A stretch of 64,000 bases of DNA from Thermodesulfovibrionales bacterium (GTDB lineage Bacteria; Nitrospirota; Thermodesulfovibrionia; Thermodesulfovibrionales; Dissulfurispiraceae), in NCBI GenBank assembly GCA_026415415.1, contig JAOAHE010000001.1:1-64000 (forward strand), given 5' to 3'. The notes under the pieces were generated by a model, which saw only the letters and a program-made list of their open reading frames with translations, was not told the origin of the DNA and ran no database searches. Positions 54,909 through 63,573 of the stretch are shown here, piece after piece (the first letter of the stretch is position 1; each line of letters starts with the position of its first letter). A program made the position numbers and the translations under genes.

Positions 54909-56042
54909 TTAGATTGACTTATCACGCCCCACATGTTTAGCAAAAACCAAAGCAGTTGTTCTATATACCATATGTGCCATTTTTGAGAAAGGTGCGTAGG
55001 CGAATAAGGCAAATATAAAAACAAGATGAGCAAAATACATAGGATAAGCAATAAAAGCAATATCAAGGAGTCTGAATATCTGAGCGAACATTCCAGTAGC
55101 ACCAACACCGTAGACTATGACTATAAAAAGCCAGTCAAAATAGCTTCCTATACCAGCTTTATCTTTATTTTTTATCCTGTTAGAGACTATCATGGTAATT
55201 CCAACTAACAGGGCTATGCCACTGATATTGCCAATTATCTTTATAATATTAGTTTGAGGATATGGGGATTCCCATTTTAGAAGATAAAGGTAGAAAACAG
55301 CAATTGAGGTGGTAATAGCTAACCCTATAAAAGAATAAAAAACAAGCAAATGAGCTATCTTTCTATCAGCTGTGACGTTGCACTTACTAAATTTTTTATG
55401 ACTTAATATCTCAATTATTGTATCTGTAATTGATTTGTTAATATCAGCATCGGTAGGCTTGCCATAGTTTTTAGCCATATCAGCCCAATAACTTTTTATA
55501 CTTGCTACAAAGGATAACACAACTAAAGCTGCTAAAGGAATAAAGAGAAAGTCAATATAAGGTATAGGAGGCATAAACTTTGAGAAAGATATAATACCTC
55601 CCTCTCCTCTTGGAATACCTGTTGTGAAGTGCCCCTGTATCATCATGAAAACTAAAAATATAACAATCGGAATTGCAAATAGGAGAATAGCACTTTTTGG
55701 TTCATTAACCATGCTTGCTAAGAAAGAAGGCTTAGAGTAATTTTTTATTGCCATCTTTCTTATTGCACCAAGCACTTCTCCTGGTTTAGCACCTCTGGGA
55801 CAATAGGCGGTGCAGTCACTGCACTGATGGCAAAGCCATATATCAGGATTACTTATTAACTTATCTCTCATACCCCACTGAGCATAAAGCATCTCTTTTC
55901 GAGGGAAAGGAGAGTTATCAGGGGTCATGCCACAGACAACAGTACAAGTTGAACATTGATAGCACTTTTTCAAGGATTCCCCGCCTGAGGATATTACTTC
56001 TTTAACAAAATTTAAGTCTGGTTTAACAATCTCTTCTGACAT
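54909..56042 (-). CDS. qmoC: Quinone-interacting membrane-bound oxidoreductase subunit C
   Basis: A 377-residue fusion. The N-terminal HdrC-like part has two 4Fe-4S motifs (KCYQCSTCTVVC and LCHQCSDCTAYCPRG); the C-terminal HdrE/NarI-like part has six membrane helices, carries b-type heme, and handles quinol. ATG 56042 is chosen (MSEEIVKPDLNF), with AGGAGGAGG upstream; the frame also opens at GTG 56051. It links the menaquinone pool to QmoAB and thus to APS reductase. Confidence 0.93.
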   Translation of the reverse strand: MSEEIVKPDLNFVKEVISSGGESLKKCYQCSTCTVVCGMTPDNSPFPRKEMLYAQWGMRDKLISNPDIWLCHQCSDCTAYCPRGAKPGEVLGAIRKMAIKNYSKPSFLASMVNEPKSAILLFAIPIVIFLVFMMIQGHFTTGIPRGEGGIISFSKFMPPIPYIDFLFIPLAALVVLSFVASIKSYWADMAKNYGKPTDADINKSITDTIIEILSHKKFSKCNVTADRKIAHLLVFYSFIGLAITTSIAVFYLYLLKWESPYPQTNIIKIIGNISGIALLVGITMIVSNRIKNKDKAGIGSYFDWLFIVIVYGVGATGMFAQIFRLLDIAFIAYPMYFAHLVFIFALFAYAPFSKMAHMVYRTTALVFAKHVGRDKSI

Positions 56043-56067
56043 TAAAAACACCTCCTCCTAAAAGCCT

Positions 56068-58209
56068 TTATCCTCTGTATGGATTAGGTCCAATCTCTTT
56101 TACTCTTTCAACGAAATCTTCTATTAAAGAAGGCAGTTTTTCATATTCATCAATCGCTAACTGCATCATCTGAACTCTATCTGCCTCAAGCATGAGCCTA
56201 TCTAATGTCTCCTGCACTTTACCAAGTCTGTAATTTGCTAACTCACTACCTTTTGCGAAGTGGCATTGATAGTTATCACCATACTTACAGCCTAAAAGTA
56301 ACATCCCATCAATTCCCCTTGAAAAAGCATCAGCTACCCAGACAAGATTTGTTGAACCAAGACACCTTACTTGAATGAATCGTACAGCTGAATTTAATTT
56401 AACTTTTGTATTTGCAATAGTATCTATAGCAGGATAAGCATCATTTTCACAGGCAAGAACTATAATTCTTGGTTCTTCTTCATCAGATGGGACAGAAACA
56501 TTCTTCATCATCGTCCCGATCATATCAACATTAAAGTCTTTAAAAGATACTATTCTTTCAGGACATGCCCCCATACAGGTTCCACACCTTCTGCATCGGC
56601 CAACTTTATAAAAAGGTGTACCTTTTTCATCTTCATCAATTGCACCAAAAGGACATTCCTCTGTGCATCTTTTGCAAGCTGTGCACTTAGTCATCATGGG
56701 ATCAGGATAAGTTAAATCCCATGCTCTCGGATGGACTGCCATTCCTTTTGCTATATGTTCAACACATTGAATAGCCTTTAACGCTGCACCCCTTGCATCC
56801 TCTTGAGCTTCAGTGCTATTCATTGGTTGTCTTACAGCTCCAGCTGCATAGATACCTGTTCGCCTTGTTTCATACTGGAAACATATAAAATTAGAATCAG
56901 CAAAACCATTATAAAGATCAAGGTCAGGTAGCCCAGGTCCTTGACGATAAGTAAGATTTAAAACAGGATCTATCGCTGTCTCAGGCACTATTCCTGTAGC
57001 TAAAACTATTAGATCAGCTTCTACTTTAGCCTTCTTTCCAAAAAGGGAGTCTTCCATTTCAATAAACAAATTTCCATTACCAGCATCAGTAACACTTATA
57101 ACATCACCTTTCGTAAGCATTATACCTGCATCATTTTGAGCCTCTTTGTAATAGTATTCAAGAGTTCCAGGTGTCCTTAAGTCCTTATACAAAATCATTG
57201 CTACGGCATTTGGGTTTTGCCTGACATATTTAGCTTGTTTTAAAGAGGTAGCACAACACATAGCAGAGCAATACTGTAAATGATTAGGGTCCCTTTGCCC
57301 TGCACATTGAATGAAAGCCACCTTAGTAGCTTCTCTTCCATCTGATGGTCTAACTATGCTACCTTTTTTTGCAATTTCCTCAAACTCAATATTTGTAACC
57401 ACATCTTGAAACTTTCCGTAACCCAGATGTTGAAGTTTAGAAGCATCATAGGGTCTCCAACCTGCTGCAAGAACAATTGCACCGATCTTGACTGTTTCTG
57501 TATTACCATTGCTTGTAATAGTTACATCAAAGGCTCCCGGCATACCTTCAGTCTTTTCCACTTTTGCTGATTTATAAACTTTTATATGAGGATTACTTTC
57601 AACCTCTTTTATGATTTTATCTACCTCTGTATCAACAATTAAAGGTTCTTGATATTTATTGGAAACAGGAATTTTCTTATATAGTTTGTTTAGAAAACCA
57701 CCAAGTCTATCTTCTTTTTCAACAAGAAATACATTATATCCTGCATTAGCAATCTCAATAGCAGCGGTCATCCCGGTAATACCACCACCAATAACAAGAA
57801 TGTCTTTTGTTGTCTCAAATAAAAATGGTTCAGGCATAAAAGCTTTTTGAGCTTTTATAACACCCATACGGATGTAATCATCTGCTGCAAGTTGAGCCTC
57901 TTCACTATTTGGCTCATTGATCCATACAGCAAGCTCTCTAAGAGGTACTCTTTCTACTAAACAACCAGGAAATTTAAACTCTTCATATTTCACCCTCGGA
58001 GAGCATGCCGCTATAATGATTGTATTTATCCCCTCGTTAGTTATATCAGCTTTGATTAAATCTACGCCTTCTTTGGCGCAGAGAGCAAAATGTGATTTAA
58101 CAATTGGTATTTTTAAAGCATTCTTACTCTTCGTGGCTACCTTCTCTACATTTATTGACTCACCAATTGAACAGCCTGTGCATATATAAAGACCATACTT
58201 TTTATCCAT
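56068..58209 (-). CDS. qmoB: Quinone-interacting membrane-bound oxidoreductase subunit B
   Basis: A 713-residue HdrA/MvhD-like flavoprotein. It has a Rossmann FAD site (VIGGGITGMTAAIEIANAG), two 4Fe-4S sites (CTACKRCTEECPFG and CRRCGTCMGACPE), and an MvhD-type C-terminus (GCKYGDNYQC). Start ATG 58209 (MDKKYGLYICTGC) overlaps the qmoA stop by 8 nt and has GGGGAGG upstream; a frame opening 21 nt earlier is less likely. Cytoplasmic subunit. Confidence 0.94.
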   Translation of the reverse strand: MDKKYGLYICTGCSIGESINVEKVATKSKNALKIPIVKSHFALCAKEGVDLIKADITNEGINTIIIAACSPRVKYEEFKFPGCLVERVPLRELAVWINEPNSEEAQLAADDYIRMGVIKAQKAFMPEPFLFETTKDILVIGGGITGMTAAIEIANAGYNVFLVEKEDRLGGFLNKLYKKIPVSNKYQEPLIVDTEVDKIIKEVESNPHIKVYKSAKVEKTEGMPGAFDVTITSNGNTETVKIGAIVLAAGWRPYDASKLQHLGYGKFQDVVTNIEFEEIAKKGSIVRPSDGREATKVAFIQCAGQRDPNHLQYCSAMCCATSLKQAKYVRQNPNAVAMILYKDLRTPGTLEYYYKEAQNDAGIMLTKGDVISVTDAGNGNLFIEMEDSLFGKKAKVEADLIVLATGIVPETAIDPVLNLTYRQGPGLPDLDLYNGFADSNFICFQYETRRTGIYAAGAVRQPMNSTEAQEDARGAALKAIQCVEHIAKGMAVHPRAWDLTYPDPMMTKCTACKRCTEECPFGAIDEDEKGTPFYKVGRCRRCGTCMGACPERIVSFKDFNVDMIGTMMKNVSVPSDEEEPRIIVLACENDAYPAIDTIANTKVKLNSAVRFIQVRCLGSTNLVWVADAFSRGIDGMLLLGCKYGDNYQCHFAKGSELANYRLGKVQETLDRLMLEADRVQMMQLAIDEYEKLPSLIEDFVERVKEIGPNPYRG

Positions 58210-59485
58210 GCGAGACTTCCTCCCCTTCATGAATCTTTAAAGACAGTGCCTTCATTGCGGCACCTGTGGCATCTTGAACAGACTTAGCAACATCTAAAGG
58301 ATACTTACTACAGCCTGCAGCAAATATACCATTACTTGATATACTAAATCCTTCCTCTGTATATTCTACTTTAGGAACTTTCATAGTTGCACCAGAAGGT
58401 TCCATCCCTGTCGCTAAAACAACTAAGGATGCTTTAGTTTGAATTTTTTCACCCGTAAGCATATCTTCAGCTTCAACTATTACATCATCTGATGATGTGT
58501 CTTGTGTTACCTTTGCTACCTTCCCTTTTATAAATATCACATTAGGGTCTTCTTTAACCTTCCAGTAAAACTGTTCATACTTCCCTGGTGTTCTTATATC
58601 AATATAAAAAATATAAATTTTTGCATCCTTATTCTGTTCTCTTATATATTGAGCTTGTTTCAAAGATGCCATACAACAAATATAAGAACAGAATGCTAAA
58701 TGATTCTCATCTCTGCTTCCAGCACACTGCACAAAGATAACTGAATCCACCGGTTTTCCGTCTGAGGGTCGTATAATTTTACCATTTGTTGGTCCATTGG
58801 GTGAGGCAAGCCTCTCCATCATCATATTAGTGATTACATTTTTTATCTGTCCAAACCCAAGATTGTCTATTTTATTGGCATCATAAGGGTTCCACCCCGT
58901 AGCTAAAATTATTGATGTTACTTTCTTTGTAATTGTGACAGGTTTCATGTTAAAGTCTATTGCATTATATTTACACGCTTCCATACATGCTTTTTTGCAG
59001 TTATTATCACAATGAGCTGCATCTACTACATACTTAAGAGGAAATGCTTGATTAAAAGGTAAATAAGCTGCCTTTATCAGATCCATACCAAAATTAAATT
59101 CATTTGGTATTGTCTTTGGACATGCCTCCGTACAAGCGTTGCAGGCTGTACAGTTGTCATTAACATACCGGGGGTTTAGTTTAATAGTCACTGTGTAATC
59201 GCCTGGGCTACCAGAAATATCTTCTACCTCAGCCATTGTGTAAAAAGTAATAAGAGGATTTTCTCTAATCCTCCTAAAATTTATCTCTAATCCACAGTTT
59301 GGTGGACAAAGTTTTGGAAAATACTTATTTAGCTGAGCAACTCTTCCACCTAAATAGGGATTTTTCTCAACAATTATTACCTCTATACCTTTTTCGGCAG
59401 CATCAACAGCAGAAGTTAAACCGCTAAATCCACCACCAATTACTAATAGGCGAGGTGTGGTGCTTTCACTACTATGTGCTGACAT
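58202..59485 (-). CDS. qmoA: Quinone-interacting membrane-bound oxidoreductase subunit A
   Basis: A 427-residue HdrA-like flavoprotein with VIGGGFSGLTSAVDAAEKG, LCPPNCGLEINFRRI, and a 4Fe-4S motif CTACNACTEACPK plus a second cysteine set NNCKKACMEACKY. It is the subunit thought to contact APS reductase AprAB, whose genes lie directly upstream. AAAGGAGG precedes ATG 59485. It is the first gene of qmoABC. Confidence 0.95.
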   Translation of the reverse strand: MSAHSSESTTPRLLVIGGGFSGLTSAVDAAEKGIEVIIVEKNPYLGGRVAQLNKYFPKLCPPNCGLEINFRRIRENPLITFYTMAEVEDISGSPGDYTVTIKLNPRYVNDNCTACNACTEACPKTIPNEFNFGMDLIKAAYLPFNQAFPLKYVVDAAHCDNNCKKACMEACKYNAIDFNMKPVTITKKVTSIILATGWNPYDANKIDNLGFGQIKNVITNMMMERLASPNGPTNGKIIRPSDGKPVDSVIFVQCAGSRDENHLAFCSYICCMASLKQAQYIREQNKDAKIYIFYIDIRTPGKYEQFYWKVKEDPNVIFIKGKVAKVTQDTSSDDVIVEAEDMLTGEKIQTKASLVVLATGMEPSGATMKVPKVEYTEEGFSISSNGIFAAGCSKYPLDVAKSVQDATGAAMKALSLKIHEGEEVSHG

Positions 59486-59522
59486 TCTTACCTCCTTTGG
59501 AACTGTTTAAAAAAAAAGATAT

Positions 59523-59583
59523 GTAGTATTCTTTAAAGTCTGAAGTGAAAAAAATGCTCACTTCAGACTTTAAAAAATACTAC
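59523..59583. repeat. Long inverted repeat between aprA and qmoA
   Basis: GTAGTATT-(2)-TTAAAGTCTGAAGTGA pairs with TCACTTCAGACTTTAA-(2)-AATACTAC around a 9-nt loop: about 24 base pairs, interrupted once. It directly follows the aprA terminator and precedes qmoA by about 40 nt. It could be a second terminator, an attenuator, or an RNA-stabilising stem. Confidence 0.75.
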
Positions 59584-59590
59584 TATAAAA

Positions 59591-59618
59591 AAAGGAGGGG
59601 TATTTTTACCCCTCCTTT
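59591..59618 (-). terminator. Terminator of aprBA
   Basis: AAAGGAGGGGTA-TTTT-TACCCCTCCTTT, a perfect 12-bp stem with a 4-nt loop, followed on the minus strand by a run of T. It starts 10 nt after the aprA stop. Confidence 0.88.
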
Positions 59619-59628
59619 TACAGGCTAA

Positions 59629-61632
59629 TTATGGGAATATCTGTACATATGGTACTTTCTTGATTTCCCAGGTATTGGTTTCAATATCATAACGGGAGTT
59701 GACAAAGCATTTCCAGTTGGCATCATCAATAGCAAGGAAGTCTCCTCTATAGTAGTAACCAGGATACCTTGTCTCTTCTCTGAAGAGGATGTGGCGTGCA
59801 TGTGCCTCAACTGAGAGGATTCTGTGGTATTGCTCCCAGCATCTGAGAAGCTCATGGAGATTAGCAGCTGCCATCTTGTTGGTGTCTTCCTTAAGCATCT
59901 CAAGCTGTTTAAGACCTTCTTCAAGCATTGTCCTTGAAGTCATATACCAAGTAGCTACACCACCAAAGTACTCATCGGCAATCTTTTGGAGTCTTGCCTG
60001 GAGCATTTTGGGTCTGATATAGTTAGGATTGACAAATGGATCGGTAGATAAAGTCTTATACTTTTCATATACCTCAAAAGGTAGATAGAGCTCAGCAACC
60101 ATTTCATCGACTGTTACTTTTGGTGTTGGCTTGAAATCCATATTGTCTAATATGTAAGCTATAGCTGCTTTAGCTGCAATCCTTCCTTCTGCATGTGAGC
60201 CTGAAGAGAATTTATGTCCAGATGCACCAACGACGTCACCAGCCATAAACAGACCGTTTACTGTTGACATTCTATTGTAGCCCCAGAACCACTCAGGAGG
60301 AGTACCAGGGATATCGCCAGGTCCGCTTACCCAGAAACCTGCGCAACCAGCGTGGGAGCCAAGGAGATAAGGCTCTGTTGGCATAATCTCTGAAGGCTCT
60401 TTATCAGGCTCAACATTTTTAGATGCCCATAAACCAGCTTGACCGATAGCCATATCAAGGAAGTCTTCCCATGCTTCTGCCTCAAGATGGGCGATTTTCT
60501 TCTTTGCAGCTTTCTCACCAAACTTCTCTATAAAGGTATCGGACATTTTCTTCATTGCAAGATGGGTATTCATAAGAATTGGTCCTTTACCTTTCTTCAT
60601 GTCAAGCATCATCATATGGTTTCTGATTGCGGTCCCCATCTTTTCTGCATAAGGGCTGTACAGCTTCTTTGTTTCTTCAAAGTTTTCACCTGTGCAGTAA
60701 TCTTCTCCTAAAGCATTGGTTGCCGTAGCTTTGAAGAACAAGAACCAAGCACCGACAGGTCCATAACCATCTTTGAATCTTGCTGGTACGAACCTATTTT
60801 CCATCATCGTCATCTCTGCGCCAACGCTCATACCAAGATAGAATCCTGAGCCTGCATTCCATACAGGATACCATGCTCTACCTTGACCTTCTGCTACTGA
60901 TCTTGGTCTGAAGCAGTTAACTGCACCACCAGCAGCATTTACCATCGCTTTAGCTTTAAAGATGTAAACTTTATTCTCTCTTACACTAAAGCCTGCTGCT
61001 GCTGCGACTGTATTAGGTTTATTTGCATCTTTAAAGAGTTTTACAATAAACACTCTCTCAAAAAGGTTTTGAGGAACACCGGTAGCTTTTCTATTGTATT
61101 CAAGAGCTGATTTTGCAGCTTCTGCTACTACGACTTTGTAAGATTCACCATTGATCATTATCTGCCATTTTCCAGACCTTACAGGAGTTCCACCATCTTT
61201 TAAGAGAGGCTTCCCTTCATCTCTTGCCTGGAAGCCATCAAGGGAGAATCCATCATCACCTCTTTTCCAAATCGGGAGACCCCACTCCTCAAAAAGGTGT
61301 ACTGAGTCATCAACGTGTCTTCCTTGGTCAAATACGAGGTCTTCTCTGATGATGCCCATCAGGTCGCCTCTGACATACCTGACATAGTCTTCTACTTTAT
61401 TTTCGCCTATGTAGGTATTGATTGCTGAAAGTCCCATAGCAACAGCACCGCTTCTGTCAACGGCTGCTTTATCAACCATGGTAACTCTCAATCCCTTAGG
61501 GGTTGCCCAACGACATGCTTCAACTGCCGCACCACAACAAGCCATTCCACCACCGATGAGCAGAAGATCTGTCTCGATCTCAACAACTTCTGGTCTCTGA
61601 CAATATGAAAAAGTGCAGGTTTCTTTTTCCAT
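59629..61632 (-). CDS. aprA: Adenylylsulfate reductase, alpha subunit
   Basis: A 667-residue FAD enzyme of the fumarate-reductase superfamily, with LLIGGGMACCGAAVEACRWA, DKAAVDRSGAVAMGLSAINT, and GHKFSSGSHAEGRIAAKAAI. With AprB it reduces APS to sulfite and AMP in the cytoplasm, the second step of dissimilatory sulfate reduction. Length as in other sulfate reducers. The start has AAGGAGGG, 12 nt after aprB. Confidence 0.97.
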   Translation of the reverse strand: MEKETCTFSYCQRPEVVEIETDLLLIGGGMACCGAAVEACRWATPKGLRVTMVDKAAVDRSGAVAMGLSAINTYIGENKVEDYVRYVRGDLMGIIREDLVFDQGRHVDDSVHLFEEWGLPIWKRGDDGFSLDGFQARDEGKPLLKDGGTPVRSGKWQIMINGESYKVVVAEAAKSALEYNRKATGVPQNLFERVFIVKLFKDANKPNTVAAAAGFSVRENKVYIFKAKAMVNAAGGAVNCFRPRSVAEGQGRAWYPVWNAGSGFYLGMSVGAEMTMMENRFVPARFKDGYGPVGAWFLFFKATATNALGEDYCTGENFEETKKLYSPYAEKMGTAIRNHMMMLDMKKGKGPILMNTHLAMKKMSDTFIEKFGEKAAKKKIAHLEAEAWEDFLDMAIGQAGLWASKNVEPDKEPSEIMPTEPYLLGSHAGCAGFWVSGPGDIPGTPPEWFWGYNRMSTVNGLFMAGDVVGASGHKFSSGSHAEGRIAAKAAIAYILDNMDFKPTPKVTVDEMVAELYLPFEVYEKYKTLSTDPFVNPNYIRPKMLQARLQKIADEYFGGVATWYMTSRTMLEEGLKQLEMLKEDTNKMAAANLHELLRCWEQYHRILSVEAHARHILFREETRYPGYYYRGDFLAIDDANWKCFVNSRYDIETNTWEIKKVPYVQIFP

Positions 61633-61644
61633 AATTTTCCCTCC

Positions 61645-62064
61645 TTACTCTTTTCTGGCGGGATTATTAAAGAATCCCGGTTCTTTTAACTTTGAAAAAT
61701 CAGGTTCGGGTTTGCCTGCATAAACATCAACAGAACCCTCTGCTGTTAACCTTATTGGGAACTTAAATCTTTTTATAGAACCATTTCTGAATTTAATGGT
61801 CCACATAATTGAGTCTGTTCCTCTTAAAGGAATAACATTAGCACCCATTGGTGCAAAATCTTGATATGCTCTGACCTCTATAGCCTGTTGAGGGCAAATC
61901 TTTACGCAGTTATAGCACTCCCAGCACTGCTCTGGCTCTTGGTTATAAGCTTTCATCAGATCTCTATTCAATACCATTAAGTCATTGGGGCATATATATT
62001 GGCATGCAGTTTTATCCTGAGCTTTGCAGCCATCACATTTCTCGGTTATAACATAGCTTGGCAT
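61645..62064 (-). CDS. aprB: Adenylylsulfate reductase, beta subunit
   Basis: A 139-residue iron-sulfur protein with CDGCKAQDKTACQYICP and CWECYNCVKICPQQAIEV, eight cysteines for two 4Fe-4S clusters, then a beta-rich tail that wraps AprA. AAAAGGAGG precedes ATG 62064. It passes electrons from QmoABC to the AprA flavin. Its leader has an 11-bp stem and a separate perfect SD sequence. Confidence 0.96.
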   Translation of the reverse strand: MPSYVITEKCDGCKAQDKTACQYICPNDLMVLNRDLMKAYNQEPEQCWECYNCVKICPQQAIEVRAYQDFAPMGANVIPLRGTDSIMWTIKFRNGSIKRFKFPIRLTAEGSVDVYAGKPEPDFSKLKEPGFFNNPARKE

Positions 62065-62149
62065 AATTAAACCTCCTTTTCTGTTAATATGTGTAAATAA
62101 TTAAAAATAGTGTATTAAATGTTATTTCTGAACCTACTATCCTCTTTGC

Positions 62150-62207
62150 TCACCTCCTTTTGTTTTATTTACAGTAGCGGTAGTTAACTAATGAAATACC
62201 GCTACTG
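62150..62207 (-). promoter_or_regulatory. 5' stem-loop plus free-standing SD sequence in the sat-aprB gap
   Basis: CAGTAGCGGTA (62172-62182) and TACCGCTACTG (62197-62207) form a perfect 11-bp stem with a 14-nt loop. On the minus strand AAAGGAGGTGA (62150-62160) follows 11 nt later, and the true aprB ribosome site is about 80 nt further on. The stem lacks a U-run, so it may be a processing or stability element for aprBA mRNA rather than a terminator of sat. Confidence 0.55.
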
Positions 62208-62228
62208 CTTTATCAAAAAACTAATTTT

Positions 62229-63449
62229 TTACTTGCTTTCTCCTTCTGCATACTTATGCAGCTTAACTTCCACTTTTTCGGTCAAGCCTTGATAGTACTC
62301 TTGCAAGATCTTTAAAACTTCTGGTCTGCTAAACTGAGGTGATACAGGTTGACCTTCGGAGAGCATCTTTCTAAGTTTTGTTCCACTCAAAAGAACCCTA
62401 TCATCTTTGCCATGAGGACATGTCTTCATTGAAGCCATACCATCGCACTTGTAGCAATAAAAGGTCCAATCTATCTTTAATGGTTTTGTCTCTAATGCAT
62501 CCTTGGGGATTTCATCAAAAATCTTCTGAGCATCAAAAGGTCCATAATACTCACCTACGCCTGCATGATCCCTACCAACTATTAAATGGCTACAGCCGTA
62601 ATTCTGTCTAAATAACGCATGCAAGAGTGCCTCACGAGGACCTGCGTATCTCATATCAAGAGGATATCCAGCTTGGATACAAGTATCTTTAACAAAGTAG
62701 TGCTCAACTAAGGTATTGATTGCTCTTACCCTGACTTCTGCAGGGATATCACCTGGTTTCAATTTTCCTAAAAGTTGGTGAATTAAGACGCCATCACAAA
62801 TCTCAATAGCGATCTTTGCAAGATACTCGTGAGATCTATGCATTGGATTTCTTAATTGTAAAGCGGCTACTGTACTCCAGCCTTTCTCCTCAAAAAGCTT
62901 ACGAGTCTCATGAGGTCTCATGTAAATGCCAGCATACTCTACAGGGAAGGAGCCTTCACTTAAAACTTTGACTGTTCCTGCTAAGTTGACAGCCTCTTGG
63001 TTCATTACCATAGCTACGCCAGGATGCTCCATATCTGTGGTTCTGAAAATATGCTTACACTCAAACTCTTTATCAATTTTATATTTTTCTGTGACTTTCA
63101 TTGTAGCCATTATCTCGCCAGATTCCTCATCTACCAGAGCAATTTCTTCACCTATCTTAATGCTGTCTGCTTGCCCTTCAGTTGTAGAGACTGTAATAGG
63201 AATAGGCCAAAAAGTGCCATCAGCTAACTTGTAGTCGGTGCAAACGCTTTTCCAATCATCATATCCCATGAAACCTTCAAGGGGGGTAAAACCACCAATG
63301 CCTAACATTATGAGGTCACCGGTTTCTCTGGACGTGATTCTAACTTGAGTTAGTGTCTTTGCTTTTGCCTTTTCTGCTTCAAGTTCAGCGCCTGAAAGAA
63401 GAAGAGGTTTCAATTTTTTCTCTTTGCCATGTGGGTTTACTAATGCCAT
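62229..63449 (-). CDS. sat: Sulfate adenylyltransferase (ATP sulfurylase)
   Basis: A 406-residue homo-oligomeric ATP sulfurylase with [15 protein letters not shown] and [16 protein letters not shown], the two ATP-binding signatures, and a zinc-type [16 protein letters not shown] near the end. It turns sulfate and ATP into APS and PPi. TAGGAGG precedes ATG 63449. It is the entry enzyme of the pathway and lies between adk and aprBA. Confidence 0.97.
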   Translation of the reverse strand: MALVNPHGKEKKLKPLLLSGAELEAEKAKAKTLTQVRITSRETGDLIMLGIGGFTPLEGFMGYDDWKSVCTDYKLADGTFWPIPITVSTTEGQADSIKIGEEIALVDEESGEIMATMKVTEKYKIDKEFECKHIFRTTDMEHPGVAMVMNQEAVNLAGTVKVLSEGSFPVEYAGIYMRPHETRKLFEEKGWSTVAALQLRNPMHRSHEYLAKIAIEICDGVLIHQLLGKLKPGDIPAEVRVRAINTLVEHYFVKDTCIQAGYPLDMRYAGPREALLHALFRQNYGCSHLIVGRDHAGVGEYYGPFDAQKIFDEIPKDALETKPLKIDWTFYCYKCDGMASMKTCPHGKDDRVLLSGTKLRKMLSEGQPVSPQFSRPEVLKILQEYYQGLTEKVEVKLHKYAEGESK

Positions 63450-63573
63450 ATAACTTCCTCCTAATTTAATCTTTTTTTGAACGCCAATGAAAACATCTTA
63501 TTAGATTTATTCTACTTTTTATTAATTTTGCCCTTCTGCATCAATAGTAAATACTAAAAGTACTAAAAGATTG

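Noticed and set aside
54909-59485. Reading the three subunits as heterodisulfide reductase HdrABC
   Set aside because: The HdrC-HdrE fusion with membrane helices, the MvhD-like tail of the second subunit, and the place beside aprBA identify Qmo.
59625-59924. 99-codon minus-strand frame overlapping aprA
   Set aside because: It is a frame-shifted shadow of the aprA C-terminus on the same strand.
62113-62158. 12-codon frame from the GTG after AAAGGAGGTGA (minus strand)
   Set aside because: The SD overlaps the GTG so initiation there is unlikely, and the peptide has no leader-like features.
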